From NCBI GenBank assembly GCA_050185825.1, contig JBFWZA010000004.1, positions 124,001-188,000 on the forward strand: a stretch of 64,000 bases of DNA, given 5' to 3'. The translations under genes and the position numbers were made by a program. Every line of letters begins with the position of its first letter. Positions within the stretch are counted from its first letter, which is position 1. The notes beneath the pieces were generated by a model. That model was given only the letters and a program-made list of their open reading frames with translations, was not told where the DNA came from and searched no databases. Positions 17,201 through 26,022 of this stretch are shown in pieces. The stretch comes from SZUA-309 sp050185825 (GTDB lineage: Bacteria; Pseudomonadota; Gammaproteobacteria; Pseudomonadales; Azotimanducaceae).

Positions 17201-17619
17201 GCGACACCTTCGCCCTGCACCCGGTGCTCGCCACCGACACGCTGCCCGTCGCGAGTCTCGACGTGTCGGAGCTGCTGCTCATGAACGACGCGCGGTTTCC
17301 CTGGTGCATTCTGGTGCCCCGGTTTCCCGAGCTCACGGAGCTGCACCAGCTGCCGGCAGCCGTGTGGCCAACGTTCTTCGACGAGCTCACGCGAGTTTCC
17401 AGGTGCCTGCTGGCGCAGCCGGGTATCACCAAGATCAACGTGGGTGCCCTGGGCAACCGGGTAGCACAGCTGCACGTCCACGTCGTGGGACGGCACCCGG
17501 CGGATGCGGCCTGGCCGGGGCCGGTGTGGGGAGCAGGAACCGCCGAGGCCTACGATCAGGCCTCGGCGCGCGCCCTGCTCGAGCGCCTGAGATCGGAAGC
17601 GGCGGCCGCTCCCGGCTAG
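17197..17619 (+). CDS. HIT domain protein
   Basis: 140 residues beginning in an ATGA overlap with the DUF3604 gene. Motifs: DARFPWCILVPR near residue 35, KINVGALGN, and QLHVHVVGRH near 95, the histidine-triad-like site of HIT nucleotide hydrolases and transferases (in this branch H-x-H-x-x). It probably acts on a nucleotide in the cytosol. The substrate is not known and the coupling with a DUF3604 protein is unexplained. It overlaps the convergent thiolase end by 4 bases. Confidence 0.87.
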   Translation: MSDTFALHPVLATDTLPVASLDVSELLLMNDARFPWCILVPRFPELTELHQLPAAVWPTFFDELTRVSRCLLAQPGITKINVGALGNRVAQLHVHVVGRHPADAAWPGPVWGAGTAEAYDQASARALLERLRSEAAAAPG

Positions 17620-18845
17620 ATGCGCTCGATGATGGTGGCGGTGCCCATGCCGCCGCCGGTGCACATGGCGATGAGTGCGGTTTCCTTGTTCTCACGCTCC
17701 AGCTGATCCAGCGCCGTGCCGATCAGCATGCCGCCGGTAGCGCCGATGGGGTGACCGAGGGCGATGGCACCGCCGTCGATGTTCACCACGTCGTGGGAAA
17801 CACCCATGTCCTTCATGAACTTGAGCACCACGGAAGCGAACGCCTCGTTGATCTCCCAGAGATCGATGTCCTGCTTGGTCATACCCGCCTTCTTCAGGCA
17901 GCGCTCGGCAGCCGGCGCCGGCGCCGTGAGCATGATCAGCGGTTCCGTGCCGGCGGTGGCCGTCATCCGGATACGCGCCCGGGGCTTGAGGCCATGAGCC
18001 TTGGCGTAGTCGGGGCTGGTGATCAGCACCGCGCTGGCACCGTCCACCACGCCGGAGGAATTGCCTGCATGGTGCACGTGGTTGATGGTGGAGACGCCGG
18101 GATACTTCGCCTTCGCTATCTCGTCGAACGCCGCCGGGAACCCGGGCGCGTGGTAGGCCCCCATGGCCTCGAAGGACGCCTTCAGTCCGGCCAGGCTCTC
18201 CAGCGTGGTGCCGGGGCGTGGGTGCTCGTCGTGATCGAGCGCCAGCTGGCCGTCGTTGTGATAGATCGGCACCAGGGCCTTCCTGAACCGGCCTTCGGCG
18301 ATGGACCGCTCGGCGCGTTTCTGGCTCTCCACCGCATAGGCATCCACGTCCTCACGGCTGAAGCCCTCGATGGTGGCGATGAGGTCGGCGGAGATGCCCT
18401 GCGGCACCTGTGGATGCAGGCCGAGCAGGTGCTCGTTGTTGGCGTGGAAACCGTCCGCGTGGGTCGGCGAGTAGCGGGACATGAACTCCACGCCGCCGCC
18501 GATCACCGCCTCCTGATGGCCGGACATCACGCCCATGGCGGCGAAGGTGACCGCCTGCTGGCCGCTGCCGCAGAACCGGTGCAGGGTGACCCCGGTGGTG
18601 GTCAGCGGCCAGCCTGCGTCGAGCACGGACATGCGGGCGATATCGTGGGCATGATCCCCGCTGCCGGCGCCGCAGCCCGCGACCACGTCTTCGATGTCCG
18701 CCGGGTCGAACCCGACCTTGTCCTTCAACCCGTTCAGCACCTGCGCCATGCAGCGCTGCGGATGGATCTCGCTCAAGCTGCCGACGCCCGCCTTGCCGCG
18801 GCCTCGCGGTGAGCGGACGGCGTCGATGATCCAGGCTTCTCGCAT
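17616..18845 (-). CDS. Thiolase (acetyl-CoA acyltransferase)
   Basis: 409 residues, a normal thiolase length. The acyl-accepting Cys is C92 in HRFCGSGQQA, the His is in GGAIALGHPIGATGG, and the second active-site Cys is in MCTGGGMG near the C-terminus; NEAFASV is also present. It should cleave 3-ketoacyl-CoA or run the reverse condensation. No enoyl-CoA hydratase partner adjoins it, so its role in beta-oxidation or biosynthesis is open. The GST gene lies 58 bases upstream on the same strand. Confidence 0.92.
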   Translation of the reverse strand: MREAWIIDAVRSPRGRGKAGVGSLSEIHPQRCMAQVLNGLKDKVGFDPADIEDVVAGCGAGSGDHAHDIARMSVLDAGWPLTTTGVTLHRFCGSGQQAVTFAAMGVMSGHQEAVIGGGVEFMSRYSPTHADGFHANNEHLLGLHPQVPQGISADLIATIEGFSREDVDAYAVESQKRAERSIAEGRFRKALVPIYHNDGQLALDHDEHPRPGTTLESLAGLKASFEAMGAYHAPGFPAAFDEIAKAKYPGVSTINHVHHAGNSSGVVDGASAVLITSPDYAKAHGLKPRARIRMTATAGTEPLIMLTAPAPAAERCLKKAGMTKQDIDLWEINEAFASVVLKFMKDMGVSHDVVNIDGGAIALGHPIGATGGMLIGTALDQLERENKETALIAMCTGGGMGTATIIERI

Positions 18846-18903
18846 GATGTCCCCCTTGTTCCTTTTGTGATGGTCTGATGAAAAACTCGATGAGCCGCCG
18901 ATT

Positions 18904-19530
18904 CTACTCCGGCGGCATCGGGATGTCGTTCACGTGCACGGGCACGTCATAGCCGCGCTGCACCGCCGGACGGCGGGCGATCTCCACATACCAGCGCTTG
19001 AGGTTCGGATAGCCCGCCCAGTCGATGCCCTGCCACTCGAAGCGCGAGATCCACGGCCAGGTGGCCATGTCGGCGATGGAGTAGCTGCCGGAGAGATAGG
19101 CCCGCTCTTCGAGCCGCCGGTCCAGCACCCCGTACAGCCGTGCCGCCTCGGCCGCGTAACGGGCCTCCGCGTAGGGCGCCTTGCCCGGATTGAACTTCAG
19201 AAAGTGGTGCGCCTGGCCGAGCATGGGGCCCACGCCGCCCATCTGCAGCATCAGCCACTGCACCGTTTCCCAGTGGTCGTCGCCCCGGAAAGCGTCGTGG
19301 GTGTCCGCCAGGTAGAGCAGGATGGCCCCGGATTCCATGAGGGCTCTGCCCGCCGACCGGTCGACGATGGCGGGAATCTTGCCGTTGGGGCTGATCGCGA
19401 GAAAGGCCGGGGTGTGCTGCTCGCCGGCGCCGATGTCGACCGGGTGCACCGTGTACTCGAGGCCGAACTCCTCCAGCGCGATGGAGATCTTGCGGCCGTT
19501 GGGGGTCGGCCAGGTGTAGAGGTCGATCAA
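18904..19530 (-). CDS. yfcG: YfcG-like (nu-class) glutathione S-transferase
   Basis: 208 residues beginning at a TTG (19530). The start is set by alignment to the known opening MIDLY-x-x-PTPNG-x-KI of E. coli YfcG; here MIDLYTWPTPNGRKI. Other shared blocks: ISPNGKIPAIVD, ESGAILLYLAD, MGGVGPMLGQAHHF, YSIADMATWPW. YfcG-type enzymes use glutathione for disulfide reductase activity rather than classic conjugation. The TTG sits 2 bases after the HAD gene stop, so low-level coupled translation is likely. No strong ribosome site is visible. Confidence 0.9.
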   Translation of the reverse strand: MIDLYTWPTPNGRKISIALEEFGLEYTVHPVDIGAGEQHTPAFLAISPNGKIPAIVDRSAGRALMESGAILLYLADTHDAFRGDDHWETVQWLMLQMGGVGPMLGQAHHFLKFNPGKAPYAEARYAAEAARLYGVLDRRLEERAYLSGSYSIADMATWPWISRFEWQGIDWAGYPNLKRWYVEIARRPAVQRGYDVPVHVNDIPMPPE

Positions 19531-19532
19531 CG

Positions 19533-20297
19533 TCAGGCCGCCCGCGTCGCGGGCAGGGATCGGCCCTGGGTCTCGAAGACCAGCTGCGGCCAGCGGCGGG
19601 TGCTGGCGATACGGGCGAGAGACGTCTTGGCGTTGACCGCCACGGGCCGCCCCACCTCGTCGAGCAGCGGCAGGTCCTCGCAGCTGTCGGTGTAGAAATA
19701 GGCATCCGCCAGATCCGCCTGACGGAATGCGGTGTGGACTTCCGCCGCCTTCTTCTTGCCGGGCCCGTAGCAGGGTGTGACGTTACCCGTGATCAGGCCG
19801 TTTCTGACTTCCAGCTCCGTACAGTAGATCTGATCCACCGAGAGCTCCCGGGCGATGGGCTCCACCTGGTAGCGGCTCGCGGAGGTGACGATCACGACGT
19901 CGTGGCCGAGGGTCTTGTGGGTGTCGATGAGCCGTCGGCCCTCCTGGTAGATGATGGGCCGGATGCGGCGCGAGAAGGCCCGCTCACCGAGTTCCTTCAT
20001 CTCCGCTTCGGACATGCCCACCAGGCCGCGGACGGTGGACTCGAGCAGCTGGTGATAGTCGGACCGTCCCAGTCCCCAGTGCAGGAAGATGCCGGCATGG
20101 GCAATGATCCGCTTCGGCGACAGGGAACCCGACCACATCTTGGTCAGCGCCAGCGCCGTGATCGAGTAGCCGGCGATCAGGGTTCTGTCCAGGTCGAAAT
20201 AGGCCACCACCGGGCGGCCGGGCTCCGCCGGGCCGCGGGCGGTCAGCTCGTCAAGGTACCCGCTGAAATCCGTGGTGTTTCTGGCCGTTCTTCCCAT
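19533..20297 (-). CDS. HAD-IB family phosphatase (SerB-like)
   Basis: 254 residues. The HAD nucleophile motif is DLDRT (YFDLDRTLIAG, about residues 32-36), motif II Ser/Thr is VIVTSASRYQVEP near 135, and the acidic motif III is FYTDSCEDLPLLDEVG near 205. The insertion between motifs I and II is helical, as in HAD subfamily IB (phosphoserine phosphatase and relatives). Substrate unknown. It reads away from the GGDEF gene across a 189-base region with a CRP site. Confidence 0.88.
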   Translation of the reverse strand: MGRTARNTTDFSGYLDELTARGPAEPGRPVVAYFDLDRTLIAGYSITALALTKMWSGSLSPKRIIAHAGIFLHWGLGRSDYHQLLESTVRGLVGMSEAEMKELGERAFSRRIRPIIYQEGRRLIDTHKTLGHDVVIVTSASRYQVEPIARELSVDQIYCTELEVRNGLITGNVTPCYGPGKKKAAEVHTAFRQADLADAYFYTDSCEDLPLLDEVGRPVAVNAKTSLARIASTRRWPQLVFETQGRSLPATRAA

Positions 20298-20373
20298 GTC
20301 TGTCGCCGCGTCGGGCCGGATATTTAACCGTCTGACGCCCGCCAGCGCCAGGCCGGGCGCGGTCCGGGCCGCC

Positions 20374-20389
20374 TGTGACCCCGCTCACA
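20374..20389. promoter_or_regulatory. Perfect CRP/Vfr consensus site
   Basis: TGTGA-CCCCGC-TCACA is an exact match to the palindromic TGTGA-N6-TCACA core. It sits between the divergent HAD gene (start 20297) and the GGDEF gene (start 20487) and could serve either. The rest of the 189-base gap holds an AT-rich ATATTTAA patch near 20320 and nothing else I can name. Confidence 0.7.
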
Positions 20390-20486
20390 GATCGGGCGCC
20401 TGCTCGTTGTGGCAATCGGACCCATCCGCCACTCTGGCCGCACAGCAATCCCGCCACGCCCTCATGCAGACAGCGGATGTCCTGCC

Positions 20487-22058
20487 ATGTTCCAGATAAC
20501 CCTCTGGTCCGTCCCGCCACTGCTGGCCGCCCTGGTCAGTGTCGGCGCCTATCTGCGCGCCCGCCAGATGAAGCGGGTACCGGGGATGCAGGCGCTGCTG
20601 GCGCTGCTGGCCGCGGTGATGTTCTGGTCCGGCGCCCAGTTCGTCGGCTCCCTGTTTGCCGTCCCCACCATCCAGCTGCTGGCGGCGAAGCTCGCCTACT
20701 TCGGCATCGTGATCACCCCCGTCGCGTGGCTGGTCTTCGCGGTGAGCTATACCCGGCGCCAGATGCGCCTGCCGCGCACGGCGCTGAATCTGATCTGCAT
20801 CGTGCCCGCGATCACCATCACCCTGGTGATGACCGACAACTGGCACGGTCTGATCTGGCAGGAGGTCACCTTCGTGCAGGCAGAGGGCGTGTCCGCCATG
20901 CTCAACCGTCACGGTCCGTGGTTCTACGTGCACGCGTTCTATTCCTACGGGCTGCTGGTGGTCGCCACCACCATCCTGGCCTGGTCCATCGGCCACACCA
21001 CCGGTGCCTGGAAGCCGGTGGTCGCCGTCATTGCGGCGCCCGTCGTGGTGGCGGCTGCCAATCTCTTCTATCTGTCTCCCTTCAACCCTGCACCGTGGTT
21101 CGATATGACCACGCTCGGTTTCGCCGCCGCCGCCATGATTCTGGACGGTGGCGTGCTCCGCTTCGGCGTCCTGAACACCATGCCGGTGGTGCGCGACCGG
21201 GTGGTGGAACAGCTCCGCGATGGGGTCATCGTCATCAGTCCCGATGGCTCGATCGTCGACATCAACGAATCCGCCCTGCAGATCCTCCGCTGCAGCCGGG
21301 CGGAGCTCGGCGACCGCACCATCGCCAGTTTCCTCACCGCGCTGACCATGGACGAGCTCGCGCGTCACGACCGTCCGGACGGCCAGGTTCTGGAGACCAT
21401 CCTCCGCGGCCGGGCTTACGACATCAGCACGTCCTCCCTGGACGACACCAATCCGGATGCGGACGCCGTGCTCGTGCTCCGGGACGTCACCGATCGGCGC
21501 AAGACCGAGCACGATCTCCGCCAGGCGCAGGAGGAGCTGGTCCGGCTCGCCCACACCGACTACCTCACCGGTATCCACAACCGGCGTTTCTTCATGCAGC
21601 GCCTGGCCGAGGAAATCGAACGGGTTCGCCGCCACGGCGGCCGCCTGTCGGTGCTGCTGTTCGACCTGGACTACTTCAAGAAGGTGAACGACCAGTGCGG
21701 TCACACCGCCGGCGACGAGATTCTCAAATCGGTGGCGGACGCGACGGTGGCGGTGAAGCGCATCACCGACGTGGCCGCGCGGATCGGCGGCGAGGAGTTT
21801 GCGCTGCTGCTGCCGGAGACGGATCAGACCGGTGCCGTGCGCATCGCGCAGCGGCTGCGCCAGGCCATCGCCCGGATCAGCCATCCGGCCACTGAATCCA
21901 GGCGGATCCGGGTCACGGCCAGCATCGGCGTCGCCACTGTCGGCGCGCGGACGCACGAGCTCGAGAACGTGCTCAATCACGCCGACGAGGCGCTCTACAA
22001 GGCCAAGCACTCCGGGCGCAACGCGGTCTGCTGCGCCGACATCTCTGCCGGCGCCTGA
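20487..22058 (+). CDS. Membrane diguanylate cyclase: 7TM sensor, PAS, GGDEF
   Basis: 523 residues from ATG 20487 (MFQITLW); the frame is open upstream but the membrane domain starts here. Residues 1-220 hold about seven hydrophobic helices of the histidine-kinase-type 7TM sensor kind. A PAS domain follows (RDRVVEQLRDGVIVISPDGSIVDIN, about 225-340), then a short coiled linker and GGDEF. The signature is GGEEF (434-438), catalytically competent, with the I-site RITD five residues before it. It should make cyclic-di-GMP in response to a membrane or redox/ligand signal. A perfect CRP site precedes it. Confidence 0.92.
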   Translation: MFQITLWSVPPLLAALVSVGAYLRARQMKRVPGMQALLALLAAVMFWSGAQFVGSLFAVPTIQLLAAKLAYFGIVITPVAWLVFAVSYTRRQMRLPRTALNLICIVPAITITLVMTDNWHGLIWQEVTFVQAEGVSAMLNRHGPWFYVHAFYSYGLLVVATTILAWSIGHTTGAWKPVVAVIAAPVVVAAANLFYLSPFNPAPWFDMTTLGFAAAAMILDGGVLRFGVLNTMPVVRDRVVEQLRDGVIVISPDGSIVDINESALQILRCSRAELGDRTIASFLTALTMDELARHDRPDGQVLETILRGRAYDISTSSLDDTNPDADAVLVLRDVTDRRKTEHDLRQAQEELVRLAHTDYLTGIHNRRFFMQRLAEEIERVRRHGGRLSVLLFDLDYFKKVNDQCGHTAGDEILKSVADATVAVKRITDVAARIGGEEFALLLPETDQTGAVRIAQRLRQAIARISHPATESRRIRVTASIGVATVGARTHELENVLNHADEALYKAKHSGRNAVCCADISAGA

Positions 22059-22102
22059 GACCGTTCAGTGCACGTGCCCGCCGGCGGCAGACCGTCCGCC
22101 TG

Positions 22103-23107
22103 TTACGGGGCGTCCTCCAATCCCGCTTCGGCTTGAGGTTCGGCATCGACAGCGGCATCGGCCGCATCCGGCTTCGCCAGCAGATCGGACAGATCGCCCA
22201 GGATCTGCTCCGCGACGTAGCTCGCCACCCGGAACTCACCGGCATAACGGTCGCTGGTGAGCACGTACTCGTCCTCGGGCTCGTTGAAGCGGAAGGTCAG
22301 CTGCTGCCCGCCGTCGGCGGTCTCCAGGCGCACCGTCGACGCGTCGCCGAGGGTCATGGTCTGCTCCTGCGCGGCGCCCTCGTCCTGCGGGGCACTCTCG
22401 TCCTGCGCGGCGCCCTCGGCGTCCGTGCGCTCGCCGCTCCGGTGAAGCCCCAGCACCGACAGGCGCTCGAAGCGTTCCAGATATCGTCGCACCGCTTCCG
22501 GGTCCGTCGCCGCACCATCCAGGGTCCAGCCCGCGTCGCCGGCCTGCGCCAGCACCCGACCCTCCGGCAGCTCGATGCGGCGGATGCCTTCGCTCGCGAA
22601 GAGCTGTTTGTCGAGCCAGTCGTCAGTGGTCATCGGCAGCTCGTGCACGGCGAAGTCGATGCTGTAGATGGCATCCTCGCCGTCACGACGGGCATGCACA
22701 CGTCGGTAACCCGGCGAGGTACCGAGGTAGACCGAATCCAGAAGATCGTCGCCCGCCAGGAAGTCGATACGCCGCTGATGCTTGTCTGTGGTGACCTCGA
22801 AACGTTCCCGGCTGTCTTCGCTGGTGGCCACCGGCCAGCTCGCGCTGCCGCCGGTGAGCCTGTCGATCACGCCCTCGATCTTCTCCCCATCCGCCGGCAG
22901 ATCGCCGACACGCCAGCCGTCCGACGTGCGGGCCAGGTTGACGCTGTCCGCGTCGGAGCCGCTGATCGTGACGGCAGTCACCGCCTTCGGGTCCAGCTCC
23001 AGGAACTGCGTTTCAGCGTCGCCGCCGCCGGCCGTGAAGAAGGCCACGCCGACCAGCACGAGCTGGAGTGCCAGCAGGGCGGCGAGCAGTCCGATTCTGG
23101 TGTTCAT
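22103..23107 (-). CDS. DUF4340 protein of GldG-type ABC system
   Basis: 334 residues. One N-terminal membrane helix (about 5-26, IGLLAALLALQLVLVGVAFF) anchors a periplasmic domain made of repeated DUF4340 units (LDPKAVTAVTISG, DGWRVGDLPADGEKIEGVIDRL, YLGTSPGYRRVHARRDGEDAIYSID). Residues near 235-255 carry a short internal Ala/Gln/Asp/Glu repeat. It overlaps the upstream GldFG gene by 4 bases (ATGA). In related clusters this protein is the third component of an ABC system needed for gliding or cell-surface assembly; the cargo here is unknown. Confidence 0.88.
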   Translation of the reverse strand: MNTRIGLLAALLALQLVLVGVAFFTAGGGDAETQFLELDPKAVTAVTISGSDADSVNLARTSDGWRVGDLPADGEKIEGVIDRLTGGSASWPVATSEDSRERFEVTTDKHQRRIDFLAGDDLLDSVYLGTSPGYRRVHARRDGEDAIYSIDFAVHELPMTTDDWLDKQLFASEGIRRIELPEGRVLAQAGDAGWTLDGAATDPEAVRRYLERFERLSVLGLHRSGERTDAEGAAQDESAPQDEGAAQEQTMTLGDASTVRLETADGGQQLTFRFNEPEDEYVLTSDRYAGEFRVASYVAEQILGDLSDLLAKPDAADAAVDAEPQAEAGLEDAP

Positions 23108-26022
23108 GGCGCACCTCCCGCCAGCCAGCTCCGATACCTGGCTCTCTGTCCCGACAGCCGGCGCCGGTGAACGAGGAAGACGAGCCCGATGCCGAGCACG
23201 GCCAGCACGTAGTTCGCGATCTCCACCGTGATCTCGGTGGATTCCGCCAGCGGCGGCAGGGTCCGATTGAAATGGCCCCGGGCGCGGATGGACAGCAGGC
23301 TCTGGTCTTCCAGGGCCCAGTCCGCGATGTTTGCCATGAGCTGGGTGGTGTTGGAGTAGATCACCCCTTCCGCCGAGCCGATGAGCCTCAGCATCTGGTC
23401 TGCCAGGAAGGTGTTGGAGGCGAACAGGATCAGCCGCGCGCTCTCCGGCGAGCGCTCGATGACGCTGGAGACCACGCCGAGCGCGTCGCCGTCCGGGTCC
23501 GCCTCGTCCGCCGCAGCCTCCGACCCCTCGTCGATGTCGCCTTCCGAGTCCGGTGCCTCCAGCAGCGGCGAGCGCCTGCCGGCGAAGGCCGACTCGAAAC
23601 GGCCTTCCAGCATGACGGCGAGCGCCTGGCTGCCCTGCTCGCCCTCCGGCCGGAAGCCGGACAGCCCCTGCTCGGTGATCCTCGGCATGATGTCCAGGCT
23701 CTCGGAGAGCCAGCTGCCTGGCGAGCTCTCGAGCAGCGTGGTGACGGTAAGACCCTTTTCCGCCGCAGCCCCCGCATCGATGGGGGAGGCCCAGGTGAGG
23801 GTGAGCTGGGGCAGACCGCTGAAGAAGCCCACCTTTTCGTTGATGCCGTCGTCGCGCAGGTCGACAAAGTACGGGTAGTCGAGCATCACCAGCTCCTGGA
23901 AGCTGAAACCGCCCACCTGACGGGTCACCGGCGCGGGGAACGCCGCATTCCGGGGATCCATCACCAGACTCTCTGCCATGCTCAGGCCGTGGTGTGCGAG
24001 CCAGTCGCTGAGCCCGCTCTCCCGCGGGGTCGCGAACAGGCTCTGCTGCTGCAGTGAGGCATTGAACGGCGACGTGGCCAGCACCACGGTGCCGCCCTGC
24101 ATGAGGTACTGATCGATGGCAAACACCTGCTTCTCGTCGAGCCCGTCCGGGTCCACCACCAGCAGCAGATCGGCCGCTTCCGGCACCCGTCCGTTCTCCA
24201 ATCGGGTTTCCTCCAGATTGAAATCCCCGCGCAGGAACTCCGTAAGCTGCTCGAACTGATTGGACAGGTCCGGGGCACCCATGCTCATGTAAGGCGGTGC
24301 TTCCGGCGCCACCAGCGCGACGGTCTTCAGCAGGCCGGACGCGAACCGCTTGAGCCCCTCCTGCACGCCGCGCTTGGTCGACTCCAGGGAGAGACCTTCC
24401 GGCAGCGGGATCTGCACCACGGTGTCGCCGTCGGTGAGCGTCAGGTAGAAGTAAAAGGTGTTCGTATCGAAGAGCCCGGCCGCCATGGGTTGAAATCCGT
24501 AGTCGGCGGCAATCTCAGCGGCCAGGCTGCCGTCTCCCGCTTCCGGATCGAGGAACTCCGCGGACAGCCGGCCACCGGACTCCGCGACAAGCGCTTCAAC
24601 GGCCTCGCTGAGCACGCTCTTGTAGTCCACGAGCGGTTCCGGCAGCCGGTCGTCCGCCGACAGGTAGCCGACGAAGCGCACCGGCTCCTTCAGGCTCGCG
24701 AACAGGTTGCCGCCTTCCTGGAAGCCGTAGATCACTTTCTTCACGGCGCGGGTGAGGTCGAATTCCGGATTGCGGAGCTGCACGTCGAGCTCCGACTCGC
24801 CGGCCACCTTCACCTCGATCAGATCCCGGAAACCGAGCACCTCGAACTGATCGCCGTAGGTGATGAGCACATCGAAGTAGGAGTTCACCAGGCTCGCCTG
24901 ATAACGATCCGCCACCTGGAAGGGCACGGGGCGGATCCCGTACTTGGTGTTGATCTCGTCCTCCACCGCCGGGTCGGTGACCGGGTCCACCACGTCCACC
25001 CGGACGTTGTCGCCGCCGGCGACAGCGAACTCGCGCAGCAGGTCCCGCATCTGCGGTACCAGGGGCGCCAGCAGCGGGTGGGTCTTGGCGCTGAAGAAGC
25101 CACGGATCTGCAACGGCTCCCGGAGCTGGGAGAGATAACCGCGGGTGGCGTCGGAGATCGTGTAGATCTGGCCTTCGGTCATGTCCACGCGCAGCCGGTT
25201 GAGCGGCGACAGCCAGACGTTGGCCAGCAGCAGGTTGGCCACCAGCAGCCCCGTACCGAGCATCCAGCGTCGGTGCCCGGCGCGCTCCCCGTCCCGTGCC
25301 CAGCGCTGGGTTTCCAGGGCGTAGACGTTCAGCGCCAGGAACAACACCAGCAGGGAGGCGTAGAAGTAGAGATCGCGGAAGTCGAGCACCCCACGGGTGA
25401 TGGCATCGAAGCGGGAACCGCTGCCGATCGCCCGCATCAGGTCCGCACCGGCACCGCCCACCAGATCCGTGAGCACCGGGCTGCCGATCAGATAGAAGAC
25501 CCCGCAGGCGAAGGAGGCGACGATGAGGCTGACGATCTGGCTGTCCGTGCGCGCGCTGATGAAGAGGCCAATGGCCAGGTAGGCGCCACCGAGCATCATG
25601 GCCGCCACGTAACCGGCAACCACCGGGCCCCAGTCCAGATCGGCGATCAGGGAGACGCTGACGGGCAGCGGCAGGGTGAGCAGCAGCGCCAGGCCGAGCA
25701 GCAGCCAGCAGGCCAGGAACTTGCCGACGACGAACTCCCAGCCGGTAGCCGGCAGCGTCACCACGAACTCCAGCGTGCCGGTGCGGCGCTCCTCGCTCCA
25801 CATGCGCATGGTGAGCGCGGCGGAGAGGAAGATGAGCAGCACGGGCAGCCACTCGAACATGGGGCGCACGTCGGCGACGTTGCGGGCGAAGAACGCCTCC
25901 CCCCAGAAGAAGACGAACAGGGTCACCGCGAGGAACGTCAGCAGGAACAGGTAGCCGATGGGGGAGGCGAAGAACAGCGTCAGCTCTTTCCTCGAGACCC
26001 GCAGGATGGAATCAGGCCGCAT
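23104..26022 (-). CDS. Fused ABC permease and GldG-type auxiliary protein
   Basis: 972 residues from ATG 26022 with an excellent GGAGGTAT site; it overlaps the ATPase gene by 11 bases. Residues 1-235 are an ABC-2 type permease with about six helices (RKELTLFFASPIGYLFLLTFLAV, MRMWSEERRTGTLEFVVTLP). From about 260 follows a GldG-type auxiliary domain: helix, then a long periplasmic part (DMTEGQIYTISDATRGYLSQL, VDVVDPVTDPAVE, LLVVDPDGLDEKQVFAIDQYL) and a final helix near 945. It joins what are separate GldF and GldG proteins in Bacteroidetes. Confidence 0.9.
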   Translation of the reverse strand: MRPDSILRVSRKELTLFFASPIGYLFLLTFLAVTLFVFFWGEAFFARNVADVRPMFEWLPVLLIFLSAALTMRMWSEERRTGTLEFVVTLPATGWEFVVGKFLACWLLLGLALLLTLPLPVSVSLIADLDWGPVVAGYVAAMMLGGAYLAIGLFISARTDSQIVSLIVASFACGVFYLIGSPVLTDLVGGAGADLMRAIGSGSRFDAITRGVLDFRDLYFYASLLVLFLALNVYALETQRWARDGERAGHRRWMLGTGLLVANLLLANVWLSPLNRLRVDMTEGQIYTISDATRGYLSQLREPLQIRGFFSAKTHPLLAPLVPQMRDLLREFAVAGGDNVRVDVVDPVTDPAVEDEINTKYGIRPVPFQVADRYQASLVNSYFDVLITYGDQFEVLGFRDLIEVKVAGESELDVQLRNPEFDLTRAVKKVIYGFQEGGNLFASLKEPVRFVGYLSADDRLPEPLVDYKSVLSEAVEALVAESGGRLSAEFLDPEAGDGSLAAEIAADYGFQPMAAGLFDTNTFYFYLTLTDGDTVVQIPLPEGLSLESTKRGVQEGLKRFASGLLKTVALVAPEAPPYMSMGAPDLSNQFEQLTEFLRGDFNLEETRLENGRVPEAADLLLVVDPDGLDEKQVFAIDQYLMQGGTVVLATSPFNASLQQQSLFATPRESGLSDWLAHHGLSMAESLVMDPRNAAFPAPVTRQVGGFSFQELVMLDYPYFVDLRDDGINEKVGFFSGLPQLTLTWASPIDAGAAAEKGLTVTTLLESSPGSWLSESLDIMPRITEQGLSGFRPEGEQGSQALAVMLEGRFESAFAGRRSPLLEAPDSEGDIDEGSEAAADEADPDGDALGVVSSVIERSPESARLILFASNTFLADQMLRLIGSAEGVIYSNTTQLMANIADWALEDQSLLSIRARGHFNRTLPPLAESTEITVEIANYVLAVLGIGLVFLVHRRRLSGQRARYRSWLAGGAP

